A stretch of 64,000 bases of DNA, taken from Trichuris trichiura (lineage: Eukaryota; Nematoda; Enoplea; Trichinellida; Trichuridae). Positions 34,501-47,330 of this stretch are shown piece by piece. The notes under the pieces were generated by a model. It worked only from the letters and a program-made list of their open reading frames with translations, was not told the DNA's origin and searched no databases. The position numbers were made by a program, and so were the translations under genes. The stretch spans positions 186,001-250,000 of the forward strand of contig JBAJFE010000061.1 of assembly GCA_037903355.1 (NCBI GenBank), written 5' to 3'. The number at the start of each line of letters is the position of its first letter. The stretch's first letter is position 1.

Positions 34501-37348
34501 CGTTACGCTTGATGAATCTTCACCGCGCACGGGACAGCTACAGTATAACCTGTTTATCAAAACTGGATCTATCGTAATTAAAAAACCCGCAGGATACAAA
34601 ATGTGTTTATCATAATTTGAAGTTTTAAACCCTACTTGCTAGGGCATGGGATACTGTACAATGGCCAAATTAAAGATAAAAACGTTGTAGAGTAGTATAA
34701 AACCGGAAAAGCGTACCAAGTTCTGGGCTCTCTGAACAACACTGTCACTTATACGTCTGCTTCTTATGGCGTTTAGCGGAATGAACCAATGCCGCTGAGC
34801 AAGTCCGCCTTTGGTAATTAACAGCTGAACTGTCTCTTCACAAGCTACAACCACCCAATAAAGCTGAAAGCAAAGTAAAACTCATTCTCAGCGCATTGAA
34901 AAATAATAGCAGAAATAGAATCATCTTAGAGAAAAGATAGGAAAAAACTAACCCTGTTACCGGCTATTACTTCAATAGCACCCGCTACTCGGCGATCCTT
35001 TAATCGAATCAAGTTAGCTACGGTGCCAAGCACACGATTCCTGTCGAAATTCGGTTCCGGAAGAGAATAGTTAAAGTTTGTGGGCGGAAACCTTGAAATA
35101 AAGCAATCCAAAGTCGCCAAAGACGCCTTCACCGTTACCTTGACTCCAAAGCGGCCGTTTGCTGCTCCATCCGTTTTAATTCGTCGCTGCGTGCGCGCAA
35201 CTCGCTGGAGCACTGTTCAATTGAGTTCTCGTCGTAATTCAAAGAGGCAATTTCATCCTACACAAAATTTTTAAAAAACGTACACTAGAACGAATGCCGC
35301 TACGTACAAGCTGGTAGTTGCATGCTACGACTACCAGGAAAAAGAAAAAAGTCTCTGTCGGTGATGCCTTTTACTTGGAAAGACTTAACAACACTTCGCA
35401 ACGCGAAAGTTTTGCGGCAACCAATGTTGTTTATGAGAATTTGAATTTTCAAAAATTTGAACTTTACCTGGACATTATTAAACGTTTTTGTAGCCGTTTT
35501 AAGCGTCGAAACGAGGCGATTGTAGTCGGCTCTGTCTTCGGCAACGACGTGTTCTTTCGCTTTAACTTCTTTTTCAAGAATGCTAACCCTAATAATTGTG
35601 TTTTTATAGATTTAGTTACAAGTTCCTTTAGAGCAAGTTATACCTGCAATTTAGGCTGCTTTCTTTCAATTCAATATTACGCTGCTCATCCTTAGAGGCT
35701 GAAATAATTATGCTTGGAAAAAAGGCTAAAAAAATAAGCCTTTCGAATATACCTGAAAGCCGAGTGAGCAATGTGGAAGCTCTGCCTTCAGCACTTATTG
35801 CCATGCCGCAATCGATGATATCGTAAAACTCTTTGGCTTTTCGAAGTGACTCGGCTGCGTCGTTATGAGCGTTCCTCATGGCGTTCAATTCTTCCGTCAG
35901 CTTTTCTACAGCTTCTCGCTTAGCTTGTCTTTCCGATTCGCCCTTTTGCCAAAAGTGTGTTTTTAGGCATTGCGTAAGTTATATAGCAAGCATACATCGG
36001 CAACGCGCTTTTCCAAGTCCATTAACTTGTCATTCTCTTGTTTCCATTTTTCCAAACAAGTACGGTAGTCATCAGCCGCGGCCTCTTCTTTCTTTGTTCT
36101 TGCGTTGAATTCTGTCTGCAGAGCTCGAGTTTCTTCATCCTCTTCCTGTTCAATTCATGGGAGGTCCATTCAAAAACAAAAGTTATCAATGCAAGGTTAC
36201 GTTTTCCCGCTTTTTCTGGAAAGCTTCAGCTTCGCTACGCAGTTGCTTGCATGCTTCTTTACATTTTTTGATCGAATCTCTCAGCTCATTTATTTCCTTG
36301 TCCAACTGGTCCACAAGTTTTTCCTCGTCTGCAATTCGCTCCTGAAGTTTACAAACGTCCGAACAAAGTTGGAACAACGGAGAATATCTTACTTGAATGG
36401 ACATATACGTGTACGCTGCTTGCTCCCTTTCTAGCTTTTCTAACTGGACTTTAGCTTCGGAATAACGCGTGTATTCCTCTCTGGAAGCTTTGATTCGTTC
36501 CAGCAAAGGAACAAGCGCTTCTTTAATGAGCTAACAAAAGGGGATACATTAACACCGAAGGCGCATCTTTAAAGCATAACAGCTAGTACATTCTCGTTTT
36601 CTAAATAATGCTGGCGCTTTTTGTTTATAAAAGTTACTGCGCGCGCACGATTTTCATCGTACATTTTCGAACCAGTTGCTTCTTCGATCATGGAAAGTAT
36701 CTGAGGAAAAGAACGCATAAGGCCAACCATGTCAACTGAACAATTTTACCTCTGCAGCTTTCATATTCAATACTCTTGTAATGCGTCCTTGCATGACAAT
36801 AAAATGAGGATTATTAACGTTCAGATGTGCACTTTGCAAAACATCCGCGATGCGAGCTGCCGGAGCCAAGACTCCATTAAGCATGGATTTCAAGCGGCCA
36901 CCATCGAAAACCTTAACAATAGGCCGTTAAGAATAAAAAAAATTATATTGAGGCTAATGGGAGGGACTTGTCTTGAAATTGTGATAGTGTCGAATTCTTC
37001 GTAGCCGGGAGGCGAGGTGGCCTTATCAGAATTGTCGAATACCAACGAGACAATGGCTTTCTCACGAGGGCCCGTCGCGCCGATGTGAATTAGGTCCTTT
37101 AAAGAGACCGCCCTAACCTGAAAGCGTACAATCGATAAAGCCAAATAGTGGTAGACAAAAAAGGAATACAAAGTTATTACCTCCCTCAGGTTGCTAATTC
37201 CCAAAGCAAAACACACGCCGTCTAGAATGTTTGACTTTCCGCTGCCATTCAAACCAGTAATTGCGTTAAAATGAGGATCAATGTCTTGAATGACAGTTCG
37301 CTTTCCGTAGGACTTGAAATTTTCCATTACAATTTCACGTATAAACAT
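31549..37348 (-). CDS. SMC2: SMC2, condensin core ATPase subunit
   Basis: SMC2 pairs with SMC4 in condensin to compact mitotic chromosomes. The ATG at 37348 gives MFIREIVMENFKSYG, then Walker A GLNGSGKSNILDGVCFALG. The following exons carry LNVNNPHFIVMQGRITRV and ILSMIEEATGSKMYDENRA, typical of SMC2. A long coiled coil (36500-35300) leads to the hinge, which includes VANLIRLKDRRVAGAIEVIAG, FIPLNAIRSR, AIEFVFGDQLVC and GTLCGG. The return coiled coil (33700-32400) contains KFGQPDSEF, and the C-terminal head has LTELSGGQR, PVYILDEIDAALD and VVSLKEGMFSNANVLYRTR. Introns are mostly short; one of about 740 bp interrupts the hinge around 33980-34720. The true stop may be slightly different, because the tail after TLGSKYR has no clear family counterpart. 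Orthology to SMC2 rather than SMC4, SMC1 or SMC3 is strong. Confidence 0.95.
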
Positions 37349-39416
37349 CGCTTAAAAGGAAAGAGGAAAAAAAGAAATCAAAAGCAAGGTAGTGAGCGAC
37401 AAATTTAGAAATCTACAACAGCTCCCTTAGCTTAGTACTGCGTCCTATACGGGGTGTTGAAGATTCTGCTGGCAAAGTCTACCGTGGCGTCGAGATCAAA
37501 AGTGAACATATACGCACAACAACAGTACATGATCAGCTATTGACAAACCAGCAATTTTACGCGGTTATTCAGTCAACATAGCGTACTCTGGTAGGCAGGA
37601 ACGCGCCTTCCAACATTCGAGAAATAACTTATCGAAAAAGCCGGAACCAAACGCTATACTTAAAAACAATAAACACAAACATCAAGGATTATTCAGTAGC
37701 CAAAAAGAAAGTGCATGCCAATAATCAAGCAAAAAACAGCATAAAGCAGATTAGGCAATGCAGCGAATACATACTCTTCGCGTACAAAGTTTTCAAAAGC
37801 TCTTTAGATAAGACAGGGGAGCCTGAGGGGCGAAAACAGGAAAGAATAAGGCAATTCCTACAAACCTACGTAATTTAGGAAGAACTACTTTTCGTTTCAT
37901 TGCATATTCTCATATAGTTAATTAGCGATTCCACGCTTTCGTCAGCGTAATGACGTCATACCAAATACGAAAGCTATACATACTATCTTAATGCGAAGCG
38001 CCAAATCAAAAACATTTTCTAAACTGACCACAGTCGCAAAAAGTTTTAAAATGAATGACAGACGAGATTCAAGCAAACTATCTCTGCAACAAATTCAACG
38101 GTAAAATGCTAAAAGACTTTTGCAGGGAAGTGATAACGTGCAAGGGCGGGAAAAAGGATCGAAACCTTAGGGAACTTACCTAAGTGATTTTGAAATAACA
38201 GTGTTGACAAAACCGATGTACAAACTACAGTATAACGACGGACAACGACAACTCACAACGAGCAACCCGCAAAAATGCTTTAAATGATTACCGTACACGA
38301 ACCATATTATTGATTAACACGTACAATCCGCGCTCAACTGTGCGAACACAATGTTTACAAGTAGCGTAAATGCGGTTTACCTTTCCCGAAAAGTGATGCA
38401 CGCCAAAGAAATTTTAGAAGACGCGTTGAAAGAGGCCGACTACGACGAATCTCTACTACGACTGTTCAAAAAGCTTTTCATTTACCCGCATATGGCAGCA
38501 TATCTGTTCTAAATATGCAGGGTGCATAGTGGGTTATCATTAATCGAAATATTTTTTTTAAGTACAAGCATTTTTTTAAAATTACAAGCACCTGGCAACT
38601 TGCATTCAATAAATGCAATATACAGAATATTGCTTGCAAGGAACCAGCTGGCGGCTTAGTCTGCATTGTCAAAGCTAGCGGAAATCTGGACGGCTATTTT
38701 TTTAAAAGAACAGCTAACGCGAATGGCAAAAAACAAAGGTAAACAATCAAATACAGTAATAATAGTAGGCAAGTTATTTTTCAGGATATAGCCGCCACTG
38801 CAGCAATAGAGCAATAATAAATGTGTAGTAAACCTGAAAAATGTTTTGTTAACATTATTAGGAAAAAAACGCTAAAAATTATTATTTTATTCGCACTTTC
38901 GGCGGGTTAAAATAAAGAGCAGCTGCTACAAAAGCGCAATGAGCGAATTGTTGACTTGGCAGGCAGTTGTTTTTCAAATCATAACCCTTTTATAGAATTT
39001 TTCACGGCATGTATGACACTACAGGCGATAACGTTATAGCAGTTTTCGCCTTTCTTGCTCCAGTTGTTGCGAGTACTTTTATCGCGTTTGAAAAAGTTTG
39101 CGTGCTAAAACAACATGCACCAACTTTGGAAGTGACACGAATGAATGTCAATCGCTTGAATTATTCAGAGAAAAATAGGTACCTAATTATCATAAACCTT
39201 ACGGTAAGAGAAGGTGGATTGGCAAAATGCCACTTTTCTTTTTCGCAGCGATGAACAATTACGCTGCCAGATTTAGGTAGGCAAAAAAACGTTTTATTCA
39301 CGCAAATGCGGTTTGGCAAAACATTGCGGTCAAAAGCAAATAATAATTTTATTGTTTATAAATTTCAGCAAAACGGACCGTAAGGTCGAACGAGTAAGTG
39401 GGCAAGCCGCCTATAG
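37349..39416. other. Intergenic with one small plus-strand ORF
   Basis: Between the SMC2 start and the SEC8 end. A 53-codon plus-strand ORF at 38351-38512 contains a helical acidic stretch (AKEILEDALKEADYDESLLR) and could be a microprotein or exon; it is not recognised. The rest is AT-rich with no repeats or RNA genes that I can see. Confidence 0.45.
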
Positions 39417-42400
39417 TTATAAATGCCGTTTGTCGGAAGCTAGCATGGTTTTCAAACGGCTTAGGCGTTGTTCCAAAGCGCCCGGTTCGCTGCTGAGCAC
39501 CGGGTGCGAACGAATGGACAAAGCCAACAAGTTCGCATAGTCCGTAACGGCGAACTCGGCGCCACCCTCAACGATTGCATTCAATATATCGTCTGGTGAT
39601 TTGTACAAGAGCTCGTAGAATCGCCTCGCCTGGTCGAGGTCAGGTTCGCGGCTACCAGTGAGGTCGGAAAGACATTGCTGTACGGAAAAGATGTCTCGAC
39701 ATATACGCTTCTTGCCCGTATCGCTAATGCGCACAATGTATTGACATCCGCTTATAAAAATAGTCGAGATAAGATGACCAAGCCCTTCGAATATGTAACG
39801 CTGCTTGGGCGCTTGCAGCGCCCCGGACAGGATTTCATTGAGCCGAATGAGGTCTTTGTTTAGATGAATGACCTGTTAGAGATAGAAAGGACGTAATTCA
39901 AAGCAACAAACAGCAGAAACGCTTGACCGTTACTGACACTTAAGGGTAGAGTTGAAGAAATATACTTTAAACGCTTAGCTGCGCGATGGGGAATTCAAAT
40001 GTTTGAATTCATTCGTACCTGATCATCAACTTCCTGACTTGAGCCAAAAAACATTGGTTGTCGAATCAACGGTAACAGATGGTAGAAACAGTGAACCCGC
40101 GCCTCGAGGTGCAACATCAAAAGACAAGTGGACGCCAGCTGCTCAATATTGGCCAAACAATCCAAAAATTCGTCCATTGGGCTAACAGCGGTCATACCAT
40201 TGACCAAAGGCTTTGTTGGCAAGTGGTCACTCTGAGGCAATTGCTCGTCGTCGTGATCGACTGACGAAACGGTCAGCCTGAGTTTGGAGCGCACATGAGG
40301 CGGCAACGAAGCAAGAATGGATCTGCTACATCGGCAAAAGTACTCAACCGATTCTTGGAAGTTTGCCAACAATCGAAAACGCCTTAAAAGAAAGCTTTTT
40401 GAAATCAATAAGCTGCACTTACTATTGTTTCGGGCTACCTGGCGTCGAATAACAATAGCTCACTAGTTTCAATTTTCGCTTGACTTCCCAGGTTGCCCAT
40501 AAGTATTTCAGACTCTCGAGAATTACGGGATCTAATCTCGTCGGCACTTTCGATCTTTGGCGGCGACGAAGAGGAGCCCAAAAGGGTGGTGCCATTTTGG
40601 AGACTGCCGCCTGAACCGTCGCAGTTGACCATAGGCGTCGTGGCGGGTGTCCCCACCCACGATGCCAAGCTCTGCCAGTTGGGTAACGATTTCAACAGAC
40701 GGCTTATGTCACCGTCGGTTGCCCATGCGCTACTGATCTTCCTTCCTTCGCCTGCTTTTTTTCCTTGTTGACCTTTTGCGCCAGCTCGCGGCGATCCTGA
40801 CGATACCGGCGAACAACTTTCCAACGGGGGTGAGCAACTAAGACTACCGTACTCCGCCGAGGCGGATTGCAGGTACAATGTAACAATTTGCAACCACAGT
40901 CGAAAAAACTCCGCGCAAAATGACGGCGTAGACGACAGAATCATGACCACATCGTGGCAACAATCCAACGCCTTTAGAGTACTGATGAAAAGTGGGACCG
41001 GCGAGTCGGGAAGGTCAAGATGCGCGGTGAGAACGGCAGCTTGCTCTTCGACTGTAATTGATGACGTTGTTCGATTCCAGGTGTCGCTGCGGTCTAACAA
41101 AAATGACCGCGCCTTTTGAACGACGTCTTCGCGCAAATTGGGCAAAAATGATTTTTTGATGTAACTGTTTACGAAGACGCGCAGACGACAAGGAGGATTA
41201 GAAATCTTTGCTTCTATTTCGGAAACGAATCGCATCACGAGTCGAAAGGCAGCTTTGATATTCTGCGGACCCGGTCGGCATATGCATGCAACTTCTCCTC
41301 GTTCGGCCGAACTCATAGAAACGTCTGTCGACGGTTTCCTCTCGCTATGGTATGCCTCAGCGAAGGCGGTCCCGTCGAAACCAAATAATCGCCTCCTTGG
41401 CGGCAAAGGCCCCTTCTTGATAAAGTATGTTGAAATGGGTTTGGCATCATTGTCGGGAGGCAATTTTCTGCCAATGCCCTGCTGCTCTGGCTTGACGTTC
41501 AAATACATACTGAGCAAACGTTCGATGGTCAGTTGCACTTGATCCCACATTGTCTGCACATTGAAGCGCGAATCCAACTTTTGGTGGCGCAACTCCAGTA
41601 CCCGCTCGAACTGGCCAATTAGAACACCATATACGGCAGTGATGAAACGAAATTGGACAAACAAAAGGCGAAGCAATTCGGCCAGCGATCGAGCTTCACC
41701 GCTGACGCCGCTTGAACCGTGCAAATGATCGCAGATGAATTTTGAAGTGCGATAGACGACAACACTCCACAATTGGTCTTCCACAATTTCCACCAATTGG
41801 CGGGAAGCTCGATCCAAAAGGCCCATCAAACCAAGAGAGTCAACGAGCACTGCTATATACTGTACAGGCTTGGATGTCAACTCTTCGTCATTTAGATCTT
41901 CCAAAGCACAACAATTGTCAGCAATTGAAGGTACTTCGTCCATCAGAGCAGCGTATGCAGCGCCACCTGGAGCGCAGGAAGGAAGTAGCATACCGCCGGT
42001 GTTCCACGTCGATTCTACAAGAGTTTCCGTATCGCCGCCGTTTGCCTTTGGCATTACATTGGTTCGGCGAACGTCGTTGATTGCTTCCGAGCAAGGTTTT
42101 GCGTACAACTGCTTGGTTATCTCTTCAATGATCGTACAATAAAGAGTCTGCAGGTACGAACGCTCATCATCGTGAGCAAATCGCTCAATTATGGAAAGAC
42201 AAACCTCGTTCAGTTGTTCGAACGTTTTACGAAGGCCTTTCAAACCGTCGATGTCCCTTAGACGGCCGTCCAGCAAAGCGCAGGAACCACCAAGCGTCTC
42301 TGCAGCATGCAAAAAGTGCTTTTCTTCCATATATTTTACGATTTGCGAATGAGAAAACTTCACGCTTTCTCTTAAACGTCTCGCTGCGGTCACTCCACTA

Positions 42401-43473
42401 TGTTATTATTGCCAAATTTTGAAACTTACAATTGTTCCAACAGTCGAACGACGTATTTAAGTTCGGCCGATTCAAGCCAAAGCTTCTTCAGCTCGTCCCG
42501 TTTGCAGCGAAGTAGAAGTTGGCATGATGACAAATTGTTTTTGATCATTTTAATACGCTCTCGGGCGGCTGAACAAAATTTAATACTGAATGCGTGTTAG
42601 CAATAGTGGGCAATTGACTCACTCTGCACGTCCGTACTGACTCGGCGAAACGACTGCAATGCCGTCGCAACGTCTTCGTGTTGCACTGAAATTTAAGCTG
42701 CTCAAAATGAAATGTGTACGCATAGCCGCACAGGATGAAAAGTTCAAACACGACAAAACATCTACCCTTTGTATACACATCAAATCGACTAATTTAAAAA
42801 ATCTCAAATGCATAATAGTTGCATAATACATTTTCAACTTCGACAAGTCCGTAGTTTTTTCGAAAAGGATTTTCTTTACTATAGCATTTCGGAACGCATA
42901 TCCATTGGAAATATGCTGACAAATTCAGCCAAACTGGCAACGTAAAGCTGAATGGAATGGAAGAACCGCTTCCACTTACCATCCACAAGATGATCAACAA
43001 CTTCTTTCGTAGCCGCATAATCTTTCTCTAACTTCTCCTTGACCAGTTCCTTTTGAGCTTGCGAAGGACTAAAAAGAAATGGTAGAAGTCAATGTAATGC
43101 TGATGAGAAAAATTCAACCAAACCCTTCAAGTCATACTGCCAACATACAGTACGTTTAAAACAAAGAATTTAAATGTAAAAGTTTTGCAGCTCAACGCGG
43201 ATACTATTACTTGAAACAAAGATTAAAAGTCAAAGGTCGTTTTATCGCCGCGAAACTGCCGCATCACAGAGCCATTCCGGGAAAATTTACAATTAAACGG
43301 ACTCATACCTAGTAGTCAAAGTGCGAACGACTTCCACCAGCAAGCCAGCCTGCAAAGGAAGCCAAAATGATGGAAAAATTAAAATTACAACAACAGCAAC
43401 TCACTGAACGCAAAGGCTGATAGCGCTGACCACCGAAACGCCGCGGAGGGCGTTCGGGTCGGTTTTCTCCCAT
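39417..43473 (-). CDS. EXOC4: Exocyst complex component SEC8/EXOC4
   Basis: SEC8 is a tethering subunit of the exocyst, which docks secretory vesicles at the plasma membrane. The start at 43473 gives MGENRPERPPRR, followed by exons with AGLLVEVVRTLTT and a helical segment (QAQKELVKEKLEKDYAATKE) as in the family N-terminus. The large exon 40435-42393 holds most of the helical rods, including VNSYIKKSFLPNLREDV and SSAWATDGDISRLLKSLPNW, then ESEILMGNLGS. Downstream exons have CLLMLHLEARVHCFYHLLPL and a C-terminal KRICRDIFSVQQCLSDLT with ARRFYELLYKSPDDILNAI. Low-complexity serine and glycine runs near 40760-40860 appear specific to this lineage. The rank order of blocks matches metazoan EXOC4 throughout. 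No frame break was noticed. Confidence 0.93.
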
Positions 43474-45240
43474 TGATAAGCATTCACACTATTTTAAGAA
43501 AACCCATATTCGCAACCTGAGGTACTTCAACCGCTCGCTGCAATGCTACAAGCCTTTTTCTTGCATACAACAAAAGTATAAACAATTTTAAGAAAGTAAA
43601 TATCGTAGTTTGATATGAATTGTCAGGTACTTTCAAATTCTTCTGGTTAAAATTGTACATTGTGTTTAGCCCGTCGATATGGCACGTTTAAAAATTTAGC
43701 TATACGAGGCATGACTTTGAGACAAAAAGAAATTATTTTACGTACGGCACTAAATCATCGGAGCTTTCTGCGAAACGCAGCTGGGCACATACCGTATCTG
43801 TGCGCAAAAACTGATTAAGAGGTCAGGTGAGCCAATTTTTTACTGCGATTATTGCGCCGTTACATGTACATAATGTTTTTGCGTAATAAAATAGCTAATT
43901 TAGCTATTCAAAGCACAGCTATCGTTTTCTATAGCTTCGGAAAGTGTACTGTAATTATTAAACTAAGGAATGCAGGTTGCAATCAGTAAATCGCCGGCTA
44001 TCTTGTTCTGCCTTTACGGGCAAGTAGGTCGACCATTCTATTTTTTTTACCGGTGTTTCAAAAAACATGCAATTCATATGTTTGGCTACTGGTTTTGATA
44101 CGACCAAGAAGCTTGTTTGACAGACCAACAGAAATACGGTGGGCCGATGCGGCATGTTTTTTGTTTGCTTTGTTCTGCTCTCACCTAAGCTTAAAGCAAA
44201 ATATATTCTTTATGTTTAGGCATTGGCAGCAAAAATGTACCTGCATTCCGTTCTTGCTTTTACGGTTTACTGTGTGTTTTCGTGGCTGTGCGAAATAAGA
44301 TAAATTCTTTCACGATTAAAAATTCGAAAACGGAACTAAAACTAAATTACAACAAAATAGTTCGGTGTGTGTGCTAATTGTTTGCGCAATAAATTTTTCA
44401 TTTAACTACTTCCCGCTAACAATGTCCCAGACTGAGTCGACGCAAGTTTTTTTAGTAAATGTGAAATCAAAAACCGTAAATACCTCCGGTGTCTTTCTCC
44501 TGACTTCAAATATCGCAATCTGTTGATCAGCTGAGCGAAACAGATAATGCTGGCTGCAGCGAGAATCGCTTAATATTTGACACCTTTCAGCCTTGACACA
44601 AAACAAACTCTTATCAGCGAATTTCTTCTTCAGAATTATCTTAAGTTCGTTTCATCTTTACCTGTTAAACGAACCCGACTTTTATCGCACTTTTCGACAA
44701 ATCTAAGAATGAACCCATTTTTTGGAAGTCCAAACAGGGACACTCCAGTTGGCAGTTGTTAAAGCGTTATCCACAGCGTTCGACGATAGCTTAGCATAAC
44801 TTGTTGTTGGTAAAAGTGCCCAAACAGCTGTCCTAAACCTGAACGATAAAAATGCACGTTCTTAAACAGCATCGGTTTGCCATATCGAGGATGCACGCCC
44901 ATACTGAAAACGGAAGAGTATTTTTTTAAAGCGGATACCTTAATATAATTCAGAAGAATTGAACGTGCCTTGTTCGCAAAAGCTCCTTCTTCATTGGAGC
45001 TACAAAACGTATGCGATATTACGCCACTAAATGAATATCATGCTGTTTTTAGAGAATAAACCGTTTACTAAAATTCTTTATGGATAAAGAGTTTAAAGGA
45101 CAACGCCTCGTCTTGTTGTCAGCGTAAGGAATGGAGAGCGGTTGTTTTGATGCTCCAACACGTTAAACTCCCACGATTAGTTAGCTCTTCTTTGAAACTC
45201 AGACCAACTTTTCCCTGTCGCCCATGTCTACTGTTCCGTT

Positions 45241-45267
45241 CATATGATTGAGACGCTCAATCATATG
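45241..45267. repeat. Perfect 12-bp hairpin, 3-nt loop
   Basis: The sequence catatgattgag is followed by acg and then its exact reverse complement. The stem is AT-rich with a compact loop. It lies in gene-poor DNA and could be a cruciform-forming site or chance; its function is unknown. Confidence 0.85.
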
Positions 45268-46369
45268 CTCCCGTTATCACTTGATCTGTTTCTAAACTTA
45301 GCTCGTTTTGTAGATCGTTTTAAGTGACGATGGCAGGAAATTACAAAACTTGAGTACAATTTTTAATCTCTCAGCCACGTCTTCGAATGACATAGAACGG
45401 AAAGGACATATGGGAACGATAGTCTCTACAAGAAGCCCGGAATAAAATAGCTCAGACATATCAACGCCTCTACAGAAGGACGAAGGAAAGATTCCGATAG
45501 ATAACGTTAGTATTGGCGCATAATCGAAAATTTGGCACTCTTGGTGACGTAACCCTCAACCAATGTAAACAAGTTAAGATTACCCTACCCAGACATTCGA
45601 GCTACTATATTTAGCCGACTGGAAACAAATAATGCCCATCTATGGTTGTTACTTGGTTTTTTACGGTAAACTACTCATTTATCCAAACGAGCAGCCGCTA
45701 GGAATTCAATATGAGCTTTACGGTATTATATTTTATGTAGTTGGTAAACATTTCTTTGACAAACTGCCACAAACCATCGGTTTATTGTCGGGAACTCTTC
45801 TAAAAATTTTTTACCGCTCAAAGTATTCTGCAAATCGAGCATTTTTGCATCAAGTCGTTAACTGAATTTGAATGTTACAGGAAAACTAAATGATTTTCAT
45901 GTTCAATCATATATGCAATCTCCCTAACGTTGCTGGCAACGGAAAAAAAGCAATTCCAAGGAGAACAAGAAATTGCCCGGCATCTTCTCTAAACTTCTAC
46001 TTATCAGTTCCATGGAGAGACCCTGTTTAGCTTAATTACTTACGTCAACGACAACGACATCAAGAAAAGCAGTAACTGAAGAACGCCATGAAAATAGTCG
46101 TCTTAGTTAAACGAAATATAGTACTGACAGCAGTCTTGATTATTTAAACAAAAGCGCAATTGCCATTTTGCATATTTAGTTGCAATAAAGTTCTGTTGCG
46201 TTGATAAAATTAACCATCGTTGCAGCAAGTTGAGACTTAACGAAGAAAGCAACAGTTTTCTTTCGACTGCTGTTAAACATCGTTAACGATCGTCTCTGCT
46301 CATGCAAGTCGGGCTGCACACGAAATGTCACAATGTTTGAAAGCATCGAACTAGCGGAGCGAAACGATC

Positions 46370-46452
46370 ACCCGCTTCAAGATTCGTTTCAGCCCATTGC
46401 AACAGAGAACTAAAAGGAAATTCGGCAATGGTCATTCAACATTGAAGCGGGT
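46370..46452. repeat. Two-step foldback sequence
   Basis: Outer arms acccgcttcaa at 46370-46380 and its exact complement at 46442-46452 enclose inner arms ccattgc (46394-46400) and gcaatgg (46425-46431). The nested order would allow a long interrupted hairpin. A competing short stem (gaaacga with tcgtttc) flanks the left arm. Confidence 0.6.
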
Positions 46453-46544
46453 AATCCGGTCAAAGTAAAAGACAAGTTTTCAGAAGAGGGGTCATAGACG
46501 ATGGTTACGACTTGATAGCAAAGCGGTAGGACTGTCTGTAGGCT

Positions 46545-47330
46545 TCAACTCAATCCAATCCATAGACGGACAATAGCAAGCAATAACCGATGACCAACAG
46601 GTTTCGCCTGTTCGTTATTGACCGCTGAATAACCATTAGGGCAGAGTGACGAAGCGATAGGCTCGTAGGCAATGATACCAAAGCGTAGTTGCGCAAGATT
46701 GACGAAAAGCTGCTTCCGCAGATGGTCTCTATTCCCGTGGCCTTCTTCGTCTTGTGGTGAACTGGTTCGGTCAACGTCACTGTCAAGTGACAGCGCCTTG
46801 TCAATTTTCTTTGCGTTGCAAAGTGCCAACCGGCACCTACTACCGTAAGGCAGTCGGGTACGTCTGGACATTGGTGGCGCTTGCTGCTCCGATATCAACC
46901 AACGATCAACGACCGCCACCTTACTCGGCAATCGCTGGCAAACCTATCCGGCTGCCGATGGCCTTGCTCACTTTCTGCTCCATAAATAAAAGAACATCGG
47001 CTATGCTGGACCGGCGGTCGTACCAGGCAACCCACAGCACCGGTGCACAGTTACCAGCCACCGCACCCGGTCATCATTAGTCGTCTCCTTAAAAGTTTGT
47101 CGGGAGGCCGTCCTCATATGGGCTCGCTGGAAACATCTGACTTTTCTGACTGCAACATGAAATCTGCAAGCAGCAGTATGATGCTCATCTCCAGCATATC
47201 GCCCTCCTTTCTGGATGATCCCGTATTCGGTGCTGATTTCCATTGGCTTAACGGTAAGTTATTTGATGCTTCGGCAATACGTTCGGTTTACGCTAAAATA
47301 ACATCTCCATTAAAGTATAAATAACTAAGA
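46545..47330. other. GC-richer block with ORFs on both strands; possible exon
   Basis: Composition is visibly richer in G and C than its surroundings, and both strands are open (46545-46931 minus, 46754-47080 plus, 47043-47324 plus). The plus-strand frame near 47120-47275 (MGSLETSDFSDCNMKSASSS) ends in a good splice donor, gtaagt, at about 47255, so it may be a 5' exon of a plus-strand gene, conceivably RXR, about 5 kb away. The phase does not match the first RXR exon I can see, so I do not join them. Confidence 0.35.

Larger units (their letters stand above)
43474..46544. other. Gene-poor region with short ORFs and hairpins
   Basis: The stretch upstream of SEC8 holds its promoter near 43480-43700. 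Short ORFs (for example 44053-44298 plus and 45632-45865 plus) lack recognisable domains and lie in AT-rich DNA. Two foldback structures, at 45241-45267 and 46370-46452, are the only clear patterns. No RNA gene or transposon protein was found. Confidence 0.5.

Noticed and set aside
40493..42142. Several long plus-strand ORFs opposite SEC8
   Set aside because: They are antisense shadows of the large SEC8 exon, which has strong family matches, and they have no recognisable domains of their own.
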